This document shows, one piece after another, positions 1 to 11,476 of a stretch of 64,000 nt of DNA; within the stretch, counting starts at the first letter, position 1; every line of letters starts with the position of its first letter. The stretch covers positions 1,532,164,472 through 1,532,228,471 of the forward strand of contig OY856409.1 in assembly GCA_963693085.1 (NCBI GenBank). Reading direction: 5' to 3'. The translations under genes and the position numbers were made by a program. Origin of the DNA: Alisma plantago-aquatica. Taxonomy: Eukaryota > Streptophyta > Magnoliopsida > Alismatales > Alismataceae. The notes below the pieces were generated by a model. That model ran no database searches. It worked only from the letters and a program-made list of their open reading frames with translations, and had not been told where the DNA came from.

Positions 1-1359
1 AGTGATAAAGGAGCGCGTAGCACCCTGATCAATCAAAACAGATACAACGCAGGATGTAGACATATTAGAATATAATAATTCCATCTGACCCGCCACAACC
101 TGAGGGTTGATCACTGCATCAGGTGGATTCATTGCATGAAACCTTGTTGTTTCCTGTGGTTGATTGAGTGCTGAAGATCCAGCTTGGGACACTTGTCCAC
201 GTCCTATAGCCCCTCCTGGAAACTGTCTCCTCTGCGATCCTTGTTGATTCTGCCTCTGTGGTTGTGTTACACTCGCTACTCTGGCTCTGCAGTCTTTCAT
301 CAGGTGCCCCATCTTTCCACATATATAAAAACTTCTGTCTTGTTGTTGTGGTCTGGGTGGTACTGTAACCGACATAGATGCTGAACTGCGAGCCCCTTGT
401 AGTGGTAGGCTTCATTCTCTACCTCTACTCGATGTCCATTGTGTCTGAGCACTAGGTCTAGGTGGCGGTGTAGGTGCATAAAACCTAGGTTTCTTGAAGT
501 CTCTGGATGAAGATCCCTGGAACTGAGGATACATCCTCTTGTTATGGGTTTGCCTCTTCTCTGCTACGGACCTCTCTATCCTTTTGACAGACTCTACGAA
601 GGTAGCAAACCTTTCTCTATTCTCTAGGGCAGACATAGGGGTAGTGAACTCAGCGTTCAACCCCTTCTCAAAACATTGAATCCTTTCTTCTTCTATAGCA
701 GCCATGTGCGGACAGAACCACAACAACTCCATGAACTTAGCCTCATACTCGCTAATGTTCATTAGACCTTGCCTCAACCTCTCAAACTGAGAGATTTTCT
801 CATCTAGGAACATCTTAGGGAAATATCTATTGATAAATTCTCTATGGAAGACTTCCCATGCAACCTCCACACAAGGCCTCTTCTGCTCTTCCATGGTCCA
901 CCAATGACCAGCACTCCCCTTGAGAAGATAGACAACATGTCTAACATTGTCAGCTTCTGGGATGTTCAAGATTCTAAAAGCCTTCTCTAATTCGGTTAAC
1001 CACAGTTCGACATCTGTGGGATCAGATGTTCCAAAGTACTCAGTTGCTCCGACTCGGCGAAGTTGTTCGAACGTCTTGCCGATTCCTTGTCCTTTAGGTT
1101 GGGTAGGTGCCCTAGGTGCAGGCATAGGCATCCTATCTATTATGTGTGTCATGGTAGTCATAAACTGCCTGAACATGGTCTGGACGGCTGGGTTCCCCAT
1201 GTCAACTGGATTGAACTGGGGTGGCTCAGGTACATGTTGCTCTATCTCCAGGTTTCTTGCACCTTCTCGGGGTGCAACAACGCTACTCTCCGCAACATAT
1301 TCCTCGTGTGGTTCAGACATCCTTAAACTTATCTTCTTCTCTTGAGGAGCAGAAGACAC
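1..1359 (-). pseudogene. T1 Ty3 chromovirus gag and start of protease
   Basis: Gag builds the retrotransposon particle and the protease that follows matures it. The frame starts at an ATG about 80 bases after the primer binding site. It carries a Retrotrans_gag core (GHWWTMEEQKRP, then FHREFINRYFP and ISEYEAKFMEL, roughly residues 150-215) and a basic C-terminal part. A TGA at about 412-414 interrupts the frame, but the same frame continues beyond it through a zinc knuckle (CGKMGHLMKDC) into a protease start at the window edge. Two key sites look damaged. The first Cys of the CCHC knuckle appears to be Phe. The protease active-site triplet reads Asp-Gln-Gly instead of Asp-Ser/Thr-Gly. The rest of pol lies left of the window. 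The gag style and the very long LTR fit the Tekay/Del chromovirus clade, which is an inference. Confidence 0.85.
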
Positions 1360-1437
1360 TATTAGATATACTGGAAGACACTAAGAATAGACTTGACATC
1401 CTAAGTCTTATGTCTCTGTAGACTCAGTGAACCTAGA

Positions 1438-1449
1438 GCTCTGATACCA
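1438..1449 (-). other. T1 primer binding site, initiator-Met tRNA type
   Basis: On the minus strand this reads TGGTATCAGAGC, the usual site where the 3' end of plant initiator methionine tRNA primes minus-strand DNA synthesis. It fixes the orientation of T1 and places its 5' LTR immediately to the right. Confidence 0.93.
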
Positions 1450-1919
1450 CTAAATTGAGATGTCCAATTTATAAATCATGAGGTAAACTCAACGGAAGCG
1501 ATTAACTAGCAGTGAAATTATTAGAAATCACTAAAAATTAAAACTTTTTAGAAAGAGATCTTTAAACCATAAAAATCTTTTGTAAGAAAATATGATAAGT
1601 TGTTTACAACGCGATTCATCATTTACATCTCTGTGAAATCACATCTCGAGTGATTACATACATCCATTACCCTGTTATCTGTACAAGGCAAGATACAAAA
1701 AGCTTGAGGCATTAAGCCAAAACCTCAGATCTACTGAATCCTAGGACCTGAGAGTACAGAGATGACACATAGGACATACTATCTACAAGACTTGACAGCC
1801 AGTATCTCCCCCTGAGATTCACTGTTGCCCCTGGTGTTGTTGCTGCTGGTACTGCTCACCCTCAAACTGGTTCCTCCATCCTCGGCGTCCACCTAAAAAG
1901 TTGAATCCCACGGGGGTGA

Positions 1920-1959
1920 GACAATTTGAATAATTGTCCCAGCGAGAGTTATAACTCTC
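1920..1959 (-). promoter_or_regulatory. Two adjacent hairpins in T1 U5
   Basis: The first hairpin has 7-bp arms GACAATT and AATTGTC (1920-1926 and 1932-1938) with a 5-base loop. The second, at 1944-1959, is the perfect 16-bp palindrome GAGAGTTATAACTCTC. Both would lie in the genomic RNA shortly before the primer site, where Ty3 elements often carry structured RNA. Function is inferred only from position and symmetry. Confidence 0.6.
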
Positions 1960-3956
1960 CGCCAGAAGCTTTGTTATTGCAATAAAGGAATAGCATAAGC
2001 AATATAACTTAAAACATTCAACAAAAGGCTTAGGATTAAGTAAGGCAACATTTACTTAAGCAAACATTTCAATTATATCTTAATTGATTATCAAGCATAT
2101 TTTAATAAGGAACATGAAGAACATGTATACTAGTTACTTGACTAGAACATTATAAACAATGTAACATCAATCATTGTTTCTCATAGTTCAACCTAAGTAG
2201 TTATGCTACACGGCTAATTATGTTTTCCAAACATTATTATGCCCTACTGAGATGAGGTATACCACTCATACTCCAGCCGAACATTACGAAATCGCATCGG
2301 TACCATACATAGGTCATCAAAAGAGCCAGATTCTTATGACCTCATCTTCCTTAGTCAGTGTGAGGTTCAAAATGCATGACATCTCATGTCTCTACTACAA
2401 TAGCTTTATAGGGTATTCTGGCAACTTTGCTAATAGAGTCATAGTGGCATTCTGTACTCTCTTCGCCATCGAGGGATTTCTTGTTTATCTCTTATTGATG
2501 CGGCATTAAAGGTTCCATCAGGAGATTAGTGAAACATCACCCCGACATAAACATATAATAAAGGATTGATGGATTAAAGTACATCTTACATCAATTCCTA
2601 CATTAGGACGTAAGGATATTCACGTCCATAACCCCAACATACTCAAAAGTATGTTCTCCAGGAGTTCCCTTAGGAAAACTTGTTTCACCATCATTAAATT
2701 ATTGACAATGATGGATCTATGATCAGGGCTCTACATGATATGATTATACTGGATTACTTAAGTACATTTTAGCATTCATTTAGTATCAAGCATGTTTTCA
2801 ATCATAAACCATCAGAACAACTACTATGAAAGATGAATACTAAATGTATCAAGTTTAACTCACATTAGTTAACATATGGATATCATTTATTAACCATCTC
2901 TTCACTATGATTCAAGAATAGGGGTGTTCAAACCCTTAGATCATCATAAGTCATCTAACAACATGACCTTGATTGTAAGAATGTAATCATTACTCATAGC
3001 TCTTACAGCCTGTCCATCTCATATGTTGCCTCTTAAACTAGGCAACATAGAATGTCACTATACATAAAGCTTATAACATGCTTTCAATAAATATGACATC
3101 ATAACCCTTACCTAGCTATGATCACTTCTTTATAATAACCTGCATGGTTAATTCAATTGATAATAATAAACAATTTATCTCTATATGAGCAATTTAATAA
3201 GCAGAGATAACCTTTCAATTCAAGGGTTGTACCATCATACCTTCACTAAGGCTAGGTTTCCCTATTCAATTCAATTAGGGTTATTCAACCCCTTTATTTT
3301 AATTAGGAATAGTGATTCCTCATTTCATACTTCAATCATGAAGTTTCATGCTTAAAAGCATAACCTGGAATTAGGGTTTACTGTTCATTTCATCATATCA
3401 CCCTCAATTAGGGTTTACTATTCACTTTACATGTTATTACCCAAGAATTAGGGTTTACTATTCACTTCATAGTGAATAGAGGTCATACCATCATCATGTA
3501 TGAAGATTACTATCATTAATGCCTTCACTTTAGGTTAAGATTCATAAATCATCATAATTAGGGTTTCCATGATCTCACTATGAAGGATCATACCCTAATT
3601 ATGTGTATTCATACATATTGGAGGTATTTTACTTGATTTCTCATTAATATAGGAGTCTTCTATCTCCTCTTACTAATAGATGATGTTTACATCACTCTAG
3701 TTTAGATTAGGTCAACCCAACTTTTATTAACATAAGTCAAGTCATCACCATTGTGATCATTAGGGTTTGCTTGATTATGGGGTGTTGGCTACTTAAAACC
3801 TTCAAGGGTGCTTTAATAATCTTCACCATCAACCATTACATGTGTTAATCTACTAATTACTTAACCCCTTAATGTCTTTAGATATCTTTGAGGTTTAGGT
3901 TAAACAACTACGAAGCCATCTTAGCCTTCAAACCATCAAACGTTCTTAACACATTT

Positions 3957-5115
3957 GAACCCGAAACGGTTTTGCACTTTCAACCTCCAAACGGTTTTGA
4001 AATAGTTTGGGGTTGTTGACCGTTTTTTGACTTTTGAAACCGCATGGTAAAGTACACCTTCAAGACCATTTGCCCTAGCTGAGGTGAAGACCGTTTGGTC
4101 ATGAAGACCGTTTGGTCCCGTTGACCGTTTGGCCAACTTTGACCTTGAAACTGCATGGGCAAATCAACCTTGAAACCGCATGGACACCAATTGGTCTTGG
4201 AATCATTTGGTCCGAAATGGTCTTGAGACTGTTTGGATTTAAATGGTCTTGAGACCTTTTGGTCCAAACACCCTCGAAACTGCATGGACCAAAAAGTGTA
4301 TCAACACTTCCAATTGAGTTAGGGTTTTCAATGTTGAACCCCTCAAACATTCTTGTACTTGTTAACCACTTATCAATTACATCAATTAGGTTAATCCTTT
4401 ACTGATTTGATACTCAATTGACCCTCAATTGATAACCAATTTGGGTTGGGACCATTTGAATTAGGGTTTGGAATCAATCAACCTTCAACATACATCAACA
4501 TGAGTCTAGTTGATGTTGAACCCATTGAACCATCACTCAATTGGGTCAAGAACTGACCCCAAAAGGTCTTGGGATTGTTTGAACATCCCCCAAACGGTCT
4601 TGAGACCGTTTGTCCATTATCTTATTAAAAACTAAGTCATTCACCTAATGGGTTGAACCCTAATTAGGTCACAATATCAACACTTTAATTGTTTCAACAA
4701 ATTGATGTGATTGGACCTTCAATTGCTCAACTCCTCTTAACCCTAGACCTTCAAACGGTCTTGGGTGATCACCAACCGGTCTTGGGACTGTTTGGGTGAT
4801 CCCCAAACGGTTTTGAAACTGTTTGGATCACTCAACCCAAACTTCAACATGATTGGTCCATTGAAATCAGCAATGAACCCGATTAGGGTTTAGGTGATTA
4901 AAGTGCCTTCAACTTGAGATTTACTTGGAATTAGTTAAGGATTCTTGGTGGGTGATTATTCCATAATGTGTACAGCCGATCCCCAAATGGTCAACTCTTG
5001 GTCAACCCAACCAAACAGTCTTGGAGACCGTTTGCTCCTATCGGTCTTGCAAACCGTTTGTCCTCCAAACGGTTTTGAAACCGTTTGCTCCAAAGGGTGC
5101 AAGACCGTTTGAAAA
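3957..5115. repeat. Array of CAAACGGT...ACCGTTTG inverted units
   Basis: Short units built from CAAACGGT and its complement ACCGTTTG recur many times over about 1.15 kb, at irregular spacing and with substitutions. The best copies are near-perfect 22-mers with 10-bp arms and a 2-base centre, at 4591-4612 and 5066-5087. Others are half-sites or one-base variants, such as those around 3960-4270 and 5010-5060. The array lies downstream of the T1 TATA box, so it would be transcribed into the leader RNA. Confidence 0.82.
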
Positions 5116-5595
5116 AGTAACATTGGTATTCACATCCCCTTCTTCTACCTCAAGATCATGATCTGTTCTTCACGGTTTTGGTTGCAAGAATGCATAGAAG
5201 GATGGAAGAAAGAAGAACCATCAACATTTGCAAGAAAGGAAGATGCATAATCAAAGCTTTAAGGTTTAGAGTTATAAAACCCGCCTTAGAATCGGCTCTA
5301 GAGATCCAAGCTTCAAAGATTTAATGGTGGCTTTAGCTCCACATGTCGTCTAAGGTTTCTTCTTCAAAAATCGGATGGAGAAGACGGTTAGAAAGGAGAG
5401 TTATGGAAGAAAAACTATCAAACCAACCTTGTAACTTGATTTCCTCCATGAATCCGAGCTAGATGATGGTTAAAGCTTACCCAATTCTACTTGGCCGTTC
5501 TCCTCTACTCCTGAGCTCCTTCCATAGTCGGTCCAAGCAAGAAGATAAGAATAGAAGTGAAGGGAATGATCCCTTGCTTAAAGAAAGAGGGGTGC

Positions 5596-5603
5596 TTATA
5601 TAC
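5596..5603 (-). promoter_or_regulatory. T1 LTR TATA box
   Basis: TATATAAG on the minus strand, about 0.7 kb inside the 5' edge of the LTR, which is a normal place for an LTR core promoter. No other TATA motif as good was noticed in the U3 segment. Confidence 0.55.
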
Positions 5604-6297
5604 TTTGGGCATGTTTTCAAGATAAGGACAACTATTTTCTCATTTCTCTACTAGGTACTTCTTTCCTTCTTGGGCACGTCCCTCTGTCTCTTCTTAAGCA
5701 AAACTTCTTCTTAAACCAAGGTCTAGAGGAAAAGAAGCAAACATCTTACTAAGTTGCACACATAAAAGGGTCATTTTGCATACATCTTGATTATTTAATT
5801 ACAAGGGTTATCCTTTTTATTTGATTATTCAAATGAGGCGCCATCCTCATATTCTTTACTCTAGTTGATACCAAGAGTCATAAACGATACTCTAGATGGT
5901 GTATTTTACATGTTTCACCCTTGGTTTTTAGTAAATTTCACTTTACACCAAAATTAGGGTTTTAAAGCACAAGGATTGCTCCACAGGCTGCATCTTAGTG
6001 CCCAAGCTTGGAGAATCCATATCACTACATCATATTCATTCTTATGATGTCTCAACACTAGAGGTACATCTAAACATTCGAGATTTGCAAGTTAACCCCT
6101 CTAATTGGGTAATTTTCACATAGGTCCCTATATTACAAAACAATATTACAACATTGTTCAAAAAGGGCAGAAAAGGAAATATATGTTCCTCAGAGGCTTT
6201 AGTTGCATACCAAAAGATAATCACAAGTATCTGATAACATGGTTAAGAAAAACACCTAGGGTTAGTTCATAACCCAGGTCAGGGATTTTACACTACA

Positions 6298-6511
6298 CAG
6301 CCACCAAAAAACCATTTTAATGTGACACATATCAAATGCATTTATATACCATATCATATATGTGTATTTGGGATTTGTGTATTGAAATGGGACATGCATA
6401 TAAGCCAGTTAAATATTTGCATCACATGCAATAAATAAAAGGCGTAATACCAAAAATTGATCATATCAATTAATCCTCAAACATAGAACGTTGATGTGGC
6501 TCTGATATCAC
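6298..6511 (-). mobile_element. Copia C leader remnant with primer site
   Basis: This matches the leader of copies D (45168-45371) and F (57692-57900), including the stretch ending ATGCAATAAAT. A primer site lies at 6499-6510 (minus TGATATCAGAGC, one change from the consensus). T1 is inserted at its left end, so the rest of element C lies left of the window. Confidence 0.8.
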
Positions 6512-8623
6512 CGTTGGGTTCTGTGCGAGGTAGAGAAGGTAGCAGAAACAAAAACTTTCTCCCCAAACCCAGGAAATAGCAAATCACATTAACATCTATG
6601 AAATAGGAAGGATGGTTTTAGCGATATGTACCTGGTCCTGAGGCTTTCTCAGTGACAATACCTTATAGCTAGTGCAATCTTCAACCACCTAGTCCTGGAC
6701 AGTGTCTGTGTAGCTCCTGGTTCTGACCCAAATTATGGTTGAACGTCGTCCTCCTGAGCAAAAAAAACTCCTGCTTCTATAGATAGTCCACATGGACCAC
6801 CGGGAACTCTAGTCGTCCTATCCCATAGGATACTAGAAGGAGTCATCCCCTTTTGTCAGCGTACTAGTCACTAAAACACTCTCCCACCACCAATTGTCAT
6901 CCTGCAGTTGTCGTTCCCTTGATGTACCTCCCTAGTTGGGTAGCACTTGCTTGGGCTCTCTCAGTTATGAGAACCAGAGAAATTGATGTTCTGAGTTGTG
7001 CACTTTGAGAATCCCCCAATACCTCTCTATATATAGAAGGGGTCAAGGTCAGGGTTCTCAGCCCCAGGCAATGCGGGACTAAAGTGGGAGTAGAAGGGTC
7101 TAGAATTTCCACGAATTGATTTCACTATGGGAGGTGAGATGGTCATTTCAAAAACAAACTGGTCGGTTGGTAATGAGAGTCATTCGGTTCACTTAGTGAA
7201 CAGATCGGTTCACTTCCCACTTATCTTCAATTGACTTTCCTTGTTCATTTGTAATTGATACTAAGATCTATTCTTATCCCAATCAAATTCTACAAGTGAA
7301 ATGAAAAACTTCTCTCACAAATCAGGACAATCCAACACTGCTCATTTGGATATACAAACCGATCAGTTCACCAGAGTGAACCGATCGTCTCACTGGCCAT
7401 GAGCCAATTGGTTCACCCAGTGAATCAGTCAGTTGGTGGTCCAGATTGTGCAGAACACATTCAATGTAGTTCTCAATCAATACGACACTCAAATCAATTA
7501 GTTCAACACTTGAACTTGATGATTCTGAGCCAAGTCAATTGATTGAATGTTTAATTGAATGCCTAAACACTTTAATAATCAATCTAAACATCATTCATGG
7601 ATAAAATCCTCTTCCAAGGTTAATCCTATGTGTGTGACCCTATAGGTCCCATTTCACGTTGGCAGTAATAGTCCATAACCACTTATGACTTTACAAACAA
7701 AGAGAAGTGCCTAGTTGCACATTAGTGCTATCCAAGTGAAAAGGAAAATTGGAGAACAACTTTTAACCCTACAATCTGTACTTGCTGTTATAGTGAATGT
7801 ATAGTTCCTTTACCACTGATATTTGATATTGAACTTAAGGCATGGTCATATCATCCTCTACTAATGTTCAATCCATGTTTGTTGATCCAGAGTAAACTTC
7901 CTGCGATATATGTAAGCTCAATGTCACACATTGACTCACAAGCACATGGCCATGCTTTTCTCAGTCTCACTCATCAACTAGCCAAGATATCAAACTCCAT
8001 TAGGAGGGACAAATCCCATATCTATCACTCACAGTCAAAACCCCAAGTGTCAAAGTCACCCAATCATCACCTTTATAACAACCCATATTTCAAAACTCTA
8101 TTTCATGATGTCAAAGTGTACCCAACGACATGTGTTGAGTGCAGTGATTTCAAGTCTAAGAACCACAGTCACCACCAATACTATAAGAGTTGATTGTGAC
8201 TAACTAAGTTTCCATGCATCACTCTTATCGTGGGTCTGTCTAGTACGTTATTCTCTAACATGTACCTATGTGCTTGGTTTGATATCACATATCATGACTA
8301 ATAAGACTATGCCATCGACCAACACACAATCTAGTCTTTAGTGTATTGATGTCTATGGTTATGTCCAGAAAAACAACCGACTAGGGACAAAACTGAGAAT
8401 GTACACTCTCTTAAGATCTGTATGGTCTTATCATTGAAGTCACATACTTGAAGGCATGCATCATTGAGTATTGTCACTCTCTAGACATCTATCCTATTAC
8501 TCCATCATCTCAAAATAGTTAAAACATATAGATTGGAAATTGCCTTTATTATTATTCAAATCATTTACATAGCATCTCATTACAATCATTATATGACTTT
8601 CTCTATGGGCATACATACCAATA
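6512..8623 (-). mobile_element. Copia C 5' LTR
   Basis: About 2.1 kb. On the plus strand the edges are CGTTGGG (one change from TGTTGGG) and CATACCAATA (one change from CCAACA). It aligns along its length with the D, E and F LTRs, for example the block ending GTGTGTGACCCTATAGG near 7640 and TTTATAACAACCCATATTTC near 8070. A TATATATA run at 7028-7035 sits at the family's TATA position. The palindromes at 7150-7440 are heavily eroded, so this is an older copy than D or E. Confidence 0.85.
7150..7440. repeat. Eroded AACCGATCGGTT-type cluster (copy C, U3)
   Basis: Fragments such as GAACAGATCGGTTCAC and GAACCGATCGTCTCAC lie just upstream (minus sense) of the C TATA box. They match the denser clusters of D, E and F, with many changes at the CpG steps. 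Confidence 0.7.
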
Positions 8624-9259
8624 TGGAGTTCAATCAACTTTGGAGGTACCACAACAACCACAGTGGAAATCTCCTACAAAATAGGCGTGGGGGTCTTAGG
8701 GTCAAGTATGGGAAGCATTCGGAAGACTCCCCACTTATCATTTAAGTGGGGGTGGGCCCTGCCAAAATAGTCATCCTAGTGATATAATTATAATTCTTCT
8801 TTCCCTATGGAGCACCCAACTCAACACAAACAGTCTGACTTTTGGATGTGTTGTGGAAATCCACAAGAGAATAGTTGTCTGCTTAGAAAGGCACCATTAT
8901 CATTTTGGCAAGAATTTTTATTTTTTTTACCATTTTTTGATTACATATTGATTTCATATTTTCCTTTGACCCTATTAGAGAAACAAGGCCGTTCTAAACA
9001 TATAATGGTCTTTCTACATGGAGTCTCCAGTATAAATCACTTATTTTCAATTCAATCCTTATTTTGGTATCAAAATTGTTTTGTTACCACTTGGGAGCAT
9101 CTAATATATCCTTATCTTTCTGTTCTCCTACACATTAAAAACAATAAAACTATTAAAATTATAAACATCTTTGGGTGATTAAAATTGTATAGAAACTTAA
9201 AATGGTATCACAAATTTAGGTTAGAGTGAAAAATATCTAAAACCAAAGTGGGTTACTGG
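8624..9259. other. Unassigned AT-rich spacer with one hairpin
   Basis: This lies between the right edge of copia C and the first T2 LTR. I see no convincing coding frame or transposon end. One clear hairpin with 9-bp arms CCCCACTTA and TAAGTGGGG (8729-8737 and 8743-8751) could come from a small element. A T-rich tract follows near 8917-8940. Confidence 0.5.
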
Positions 9260-11476
9260 TGCGTTTCAGCCAATTGTGTTACACACTACTCAATTGAGAT
9301 TTGAATATATGCAACTCCACGGACAGACACACATAGTGGATTTTCTTTCAAATTTATAAGGACCTAACTTAACAAATTCTCAAAAACTAAAACACTACAC
9401 CCTCAAGCGCACGAGGTCGAGTCGTGGTATAAGAGGGCGGCAAGTATAGGGTCGATCCACAAGGAGAAAAGGGGGGACTAGAGCTAGGTTAGGTTTTCTA
9501 GGTTCCTACTATGGATACTAGAGTTAAGAGTTTGAAGGTTGTTTTGATTGTTAACTAAGGTGAGTAAGAAAGTAATAAAAGGCGAGAATGAAATCTAAGT
9601 TAACCCTAGACTAGATTAAGACTAATTAAGAAGGAAAAAACTAAGCTAGATATGAAAAGGAAATTTACACTAAGGAAAGCAAGAGAAAAGCATAAGAGCA
9701 AGTTAAAAGCTAAACTATCAAGAACAATGCAAAAATAGGGCAAGAAGCTAACTAAGCAAGAAAAGAGCCAACTAAGCCAACACTAGCTAAGCTAGATGAA
9801 AACTAGGGTTTTAAAGCAGTTAATGAAGATGTGGGTTGTTTAGGGGATGCACTTATCAATTAAGTTGGGGGATGACATATGAACATTATGATTTCATTTA
9901 TATTATCCAAACCAAACAACAAGTTAGTGTCTAATGAATTATCCTAAGCTACTAACTGGCCATGGATATACTAGGTTGTGTATAGGGGAACTAGTCCCTA
10001 ACATTCCGTACTACCCTTATGAGGCTCAATTGGGTTAGGGATTAGGTTCAATTCAATTAGAGTCTAGTCAAGTCTAACACAATTAGGGGACGAGGGTAGT
10101 TATGGGGAGGTGAAATTAGGGTTTTGGACCCCAATTCCCCCACATTCTAGCCTTGAGAATTCTCCATTCTAATTTCACTAGAGTCACCTTATCTAGATAC
10201 TTAGATCTCTCACTTAGGCTTAGGGAGATTAATTAGGATGTAGTAGTATGGGAGGCAACCTAGGGATCCAAGAATTGGACCTAGGGGCAAATCCCAAAAT
10301 TCACACATATAAGCAATTTCCCTAGATTCCTAGGTGGTTCCACACACAAACCAACAACCAATTCATGGAGAATGAGATAGAAATAGAACATAATCATTTA
10401 CAAATGGAATTACAAAGTTTCACGTCGTATTCCCCCAACATTGTATCAAAGTAACATTTTACACCCCAAACAGCCTACCCAGGGGCCTAGCTTCTCATGG
10501 AAATGGAAAATACAAAAAGAAAGGAGAAAGAGGTAGAAGAATCCATGGAGCTCGGTGTAGATGGAGAAATCCTCCACTCCATCTGCTGTAAGACATCCTC
10601 CTCTCTCCTCCAAGGTGTAAGTGTGCAGAATGAAGGGGATTATGGGTAGAAACTAGGATAAACTAGTGTTTGGTGGTGGAAATGGTGAAATGGAGTAGAA
10701 TGGAGATGGAAATGGAGTGGGATGTCTAGGGGGAGAAAATGGGGAGCTAAGAGGTGGTAGGAGGTAGCTAAGGGTGGACAACCTTAGCCTCGAACTACCA
10801 CCCACATATATATATGTGGGGAGGAAGCAATAGGTCAAGTAGGGGTAAAGCTGGAAATTTAGTGGAAAAAGTAGCTAGGTTTTGTGAGTAGCATGACTGT
10901 GGTGGTTCATCACAGCTGTGGTGGGTAGGGGTGAGCACAAACATGGTGGGCTAGAACAATCGTGTGAATTAAAATGGCAAGATCATGGGTTGATGGTCAT
11001 TTTTGTACTGAAACTAGCACGACCATGGTGATGTGAGGTGATGGTGGCCATGGTGCAATGCCATGCCCATTCTTTGATTCTGTGGAACGACCATGCTAGG
11101 GTGCAGCTGTTGTGGCTGTCCCTTACATGACCATTCTTCATAGCACGACCATGTGTTATCTATAGCTACACTTGGGATTGATTCTTTGGATTTCCTTGGA
11201 CATCTTTGCTTCTATGGGTCTTTGGCCACTAGGGGTAGGTTGAGGGAGCATCATACTTCACTTTGGGCCTCTCCAAGGGTAGAGAAACCCTAGGATCACT
11301 CCTTCTCTCTCTCGCTTCCATCAAGTGTGGTCCAATAGCCTAAAAAACATGCAAATAATGTCCATAAGTGCATTTTACACAAATATTCATATTGAGGGAA
11401 ATAACATGTAATCTAAGAGGTCTAGATGTGATTGAAATGCAAAATGACACAAGATGAAGCCCTAAAATAGGGCTGA
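9260..11476 (-). mobile_element. T2 LTR 1 (Athila/Tat-like), left copy
   Basis: About 2.2 kb, collinear with 13437-15693 from a TG(C/T)GTTTC left edge to the block ending AAAATAGGG(C/T)TGA. To its right the minus strand reads CTTGAGGACAAGTATG, like the conserved stretch before the 3' LTR of Athila/Tat elements, so this is the 3' LTR of a minus-strand element. The right edge is uncertain by a few bases. By-eye differences of several percent from the other copy suggest an old insertion. Confidence 0.8.

Larger units (their letters stand above)
1456..6297 (-). mobile_element. T1 5' LTR, about 4.8 kb
   Basis: The left edge lies 6-11 bases beyond the primer site (TG at 1456 or 1461). The right edge on the minus strand begins TGTAGTGTAAAATCCC. 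At 6298 the sequence changes abruptly to copia-C leader that aligns with 45170 onward, so the right edge is well supported. A minus-strand TATA box at 5596-5603 divides a ~0.7-kb U3 from a ~4.1-kb R/U5, which holds the palindrome array at 3957-5115. U5 near 1880-1960 has paired hairpins and a pyrimidine-rich acceptor-like site. The partner LTR is outside the window, so divergence and target duplication cannot be checked. Confidence 0.72.
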
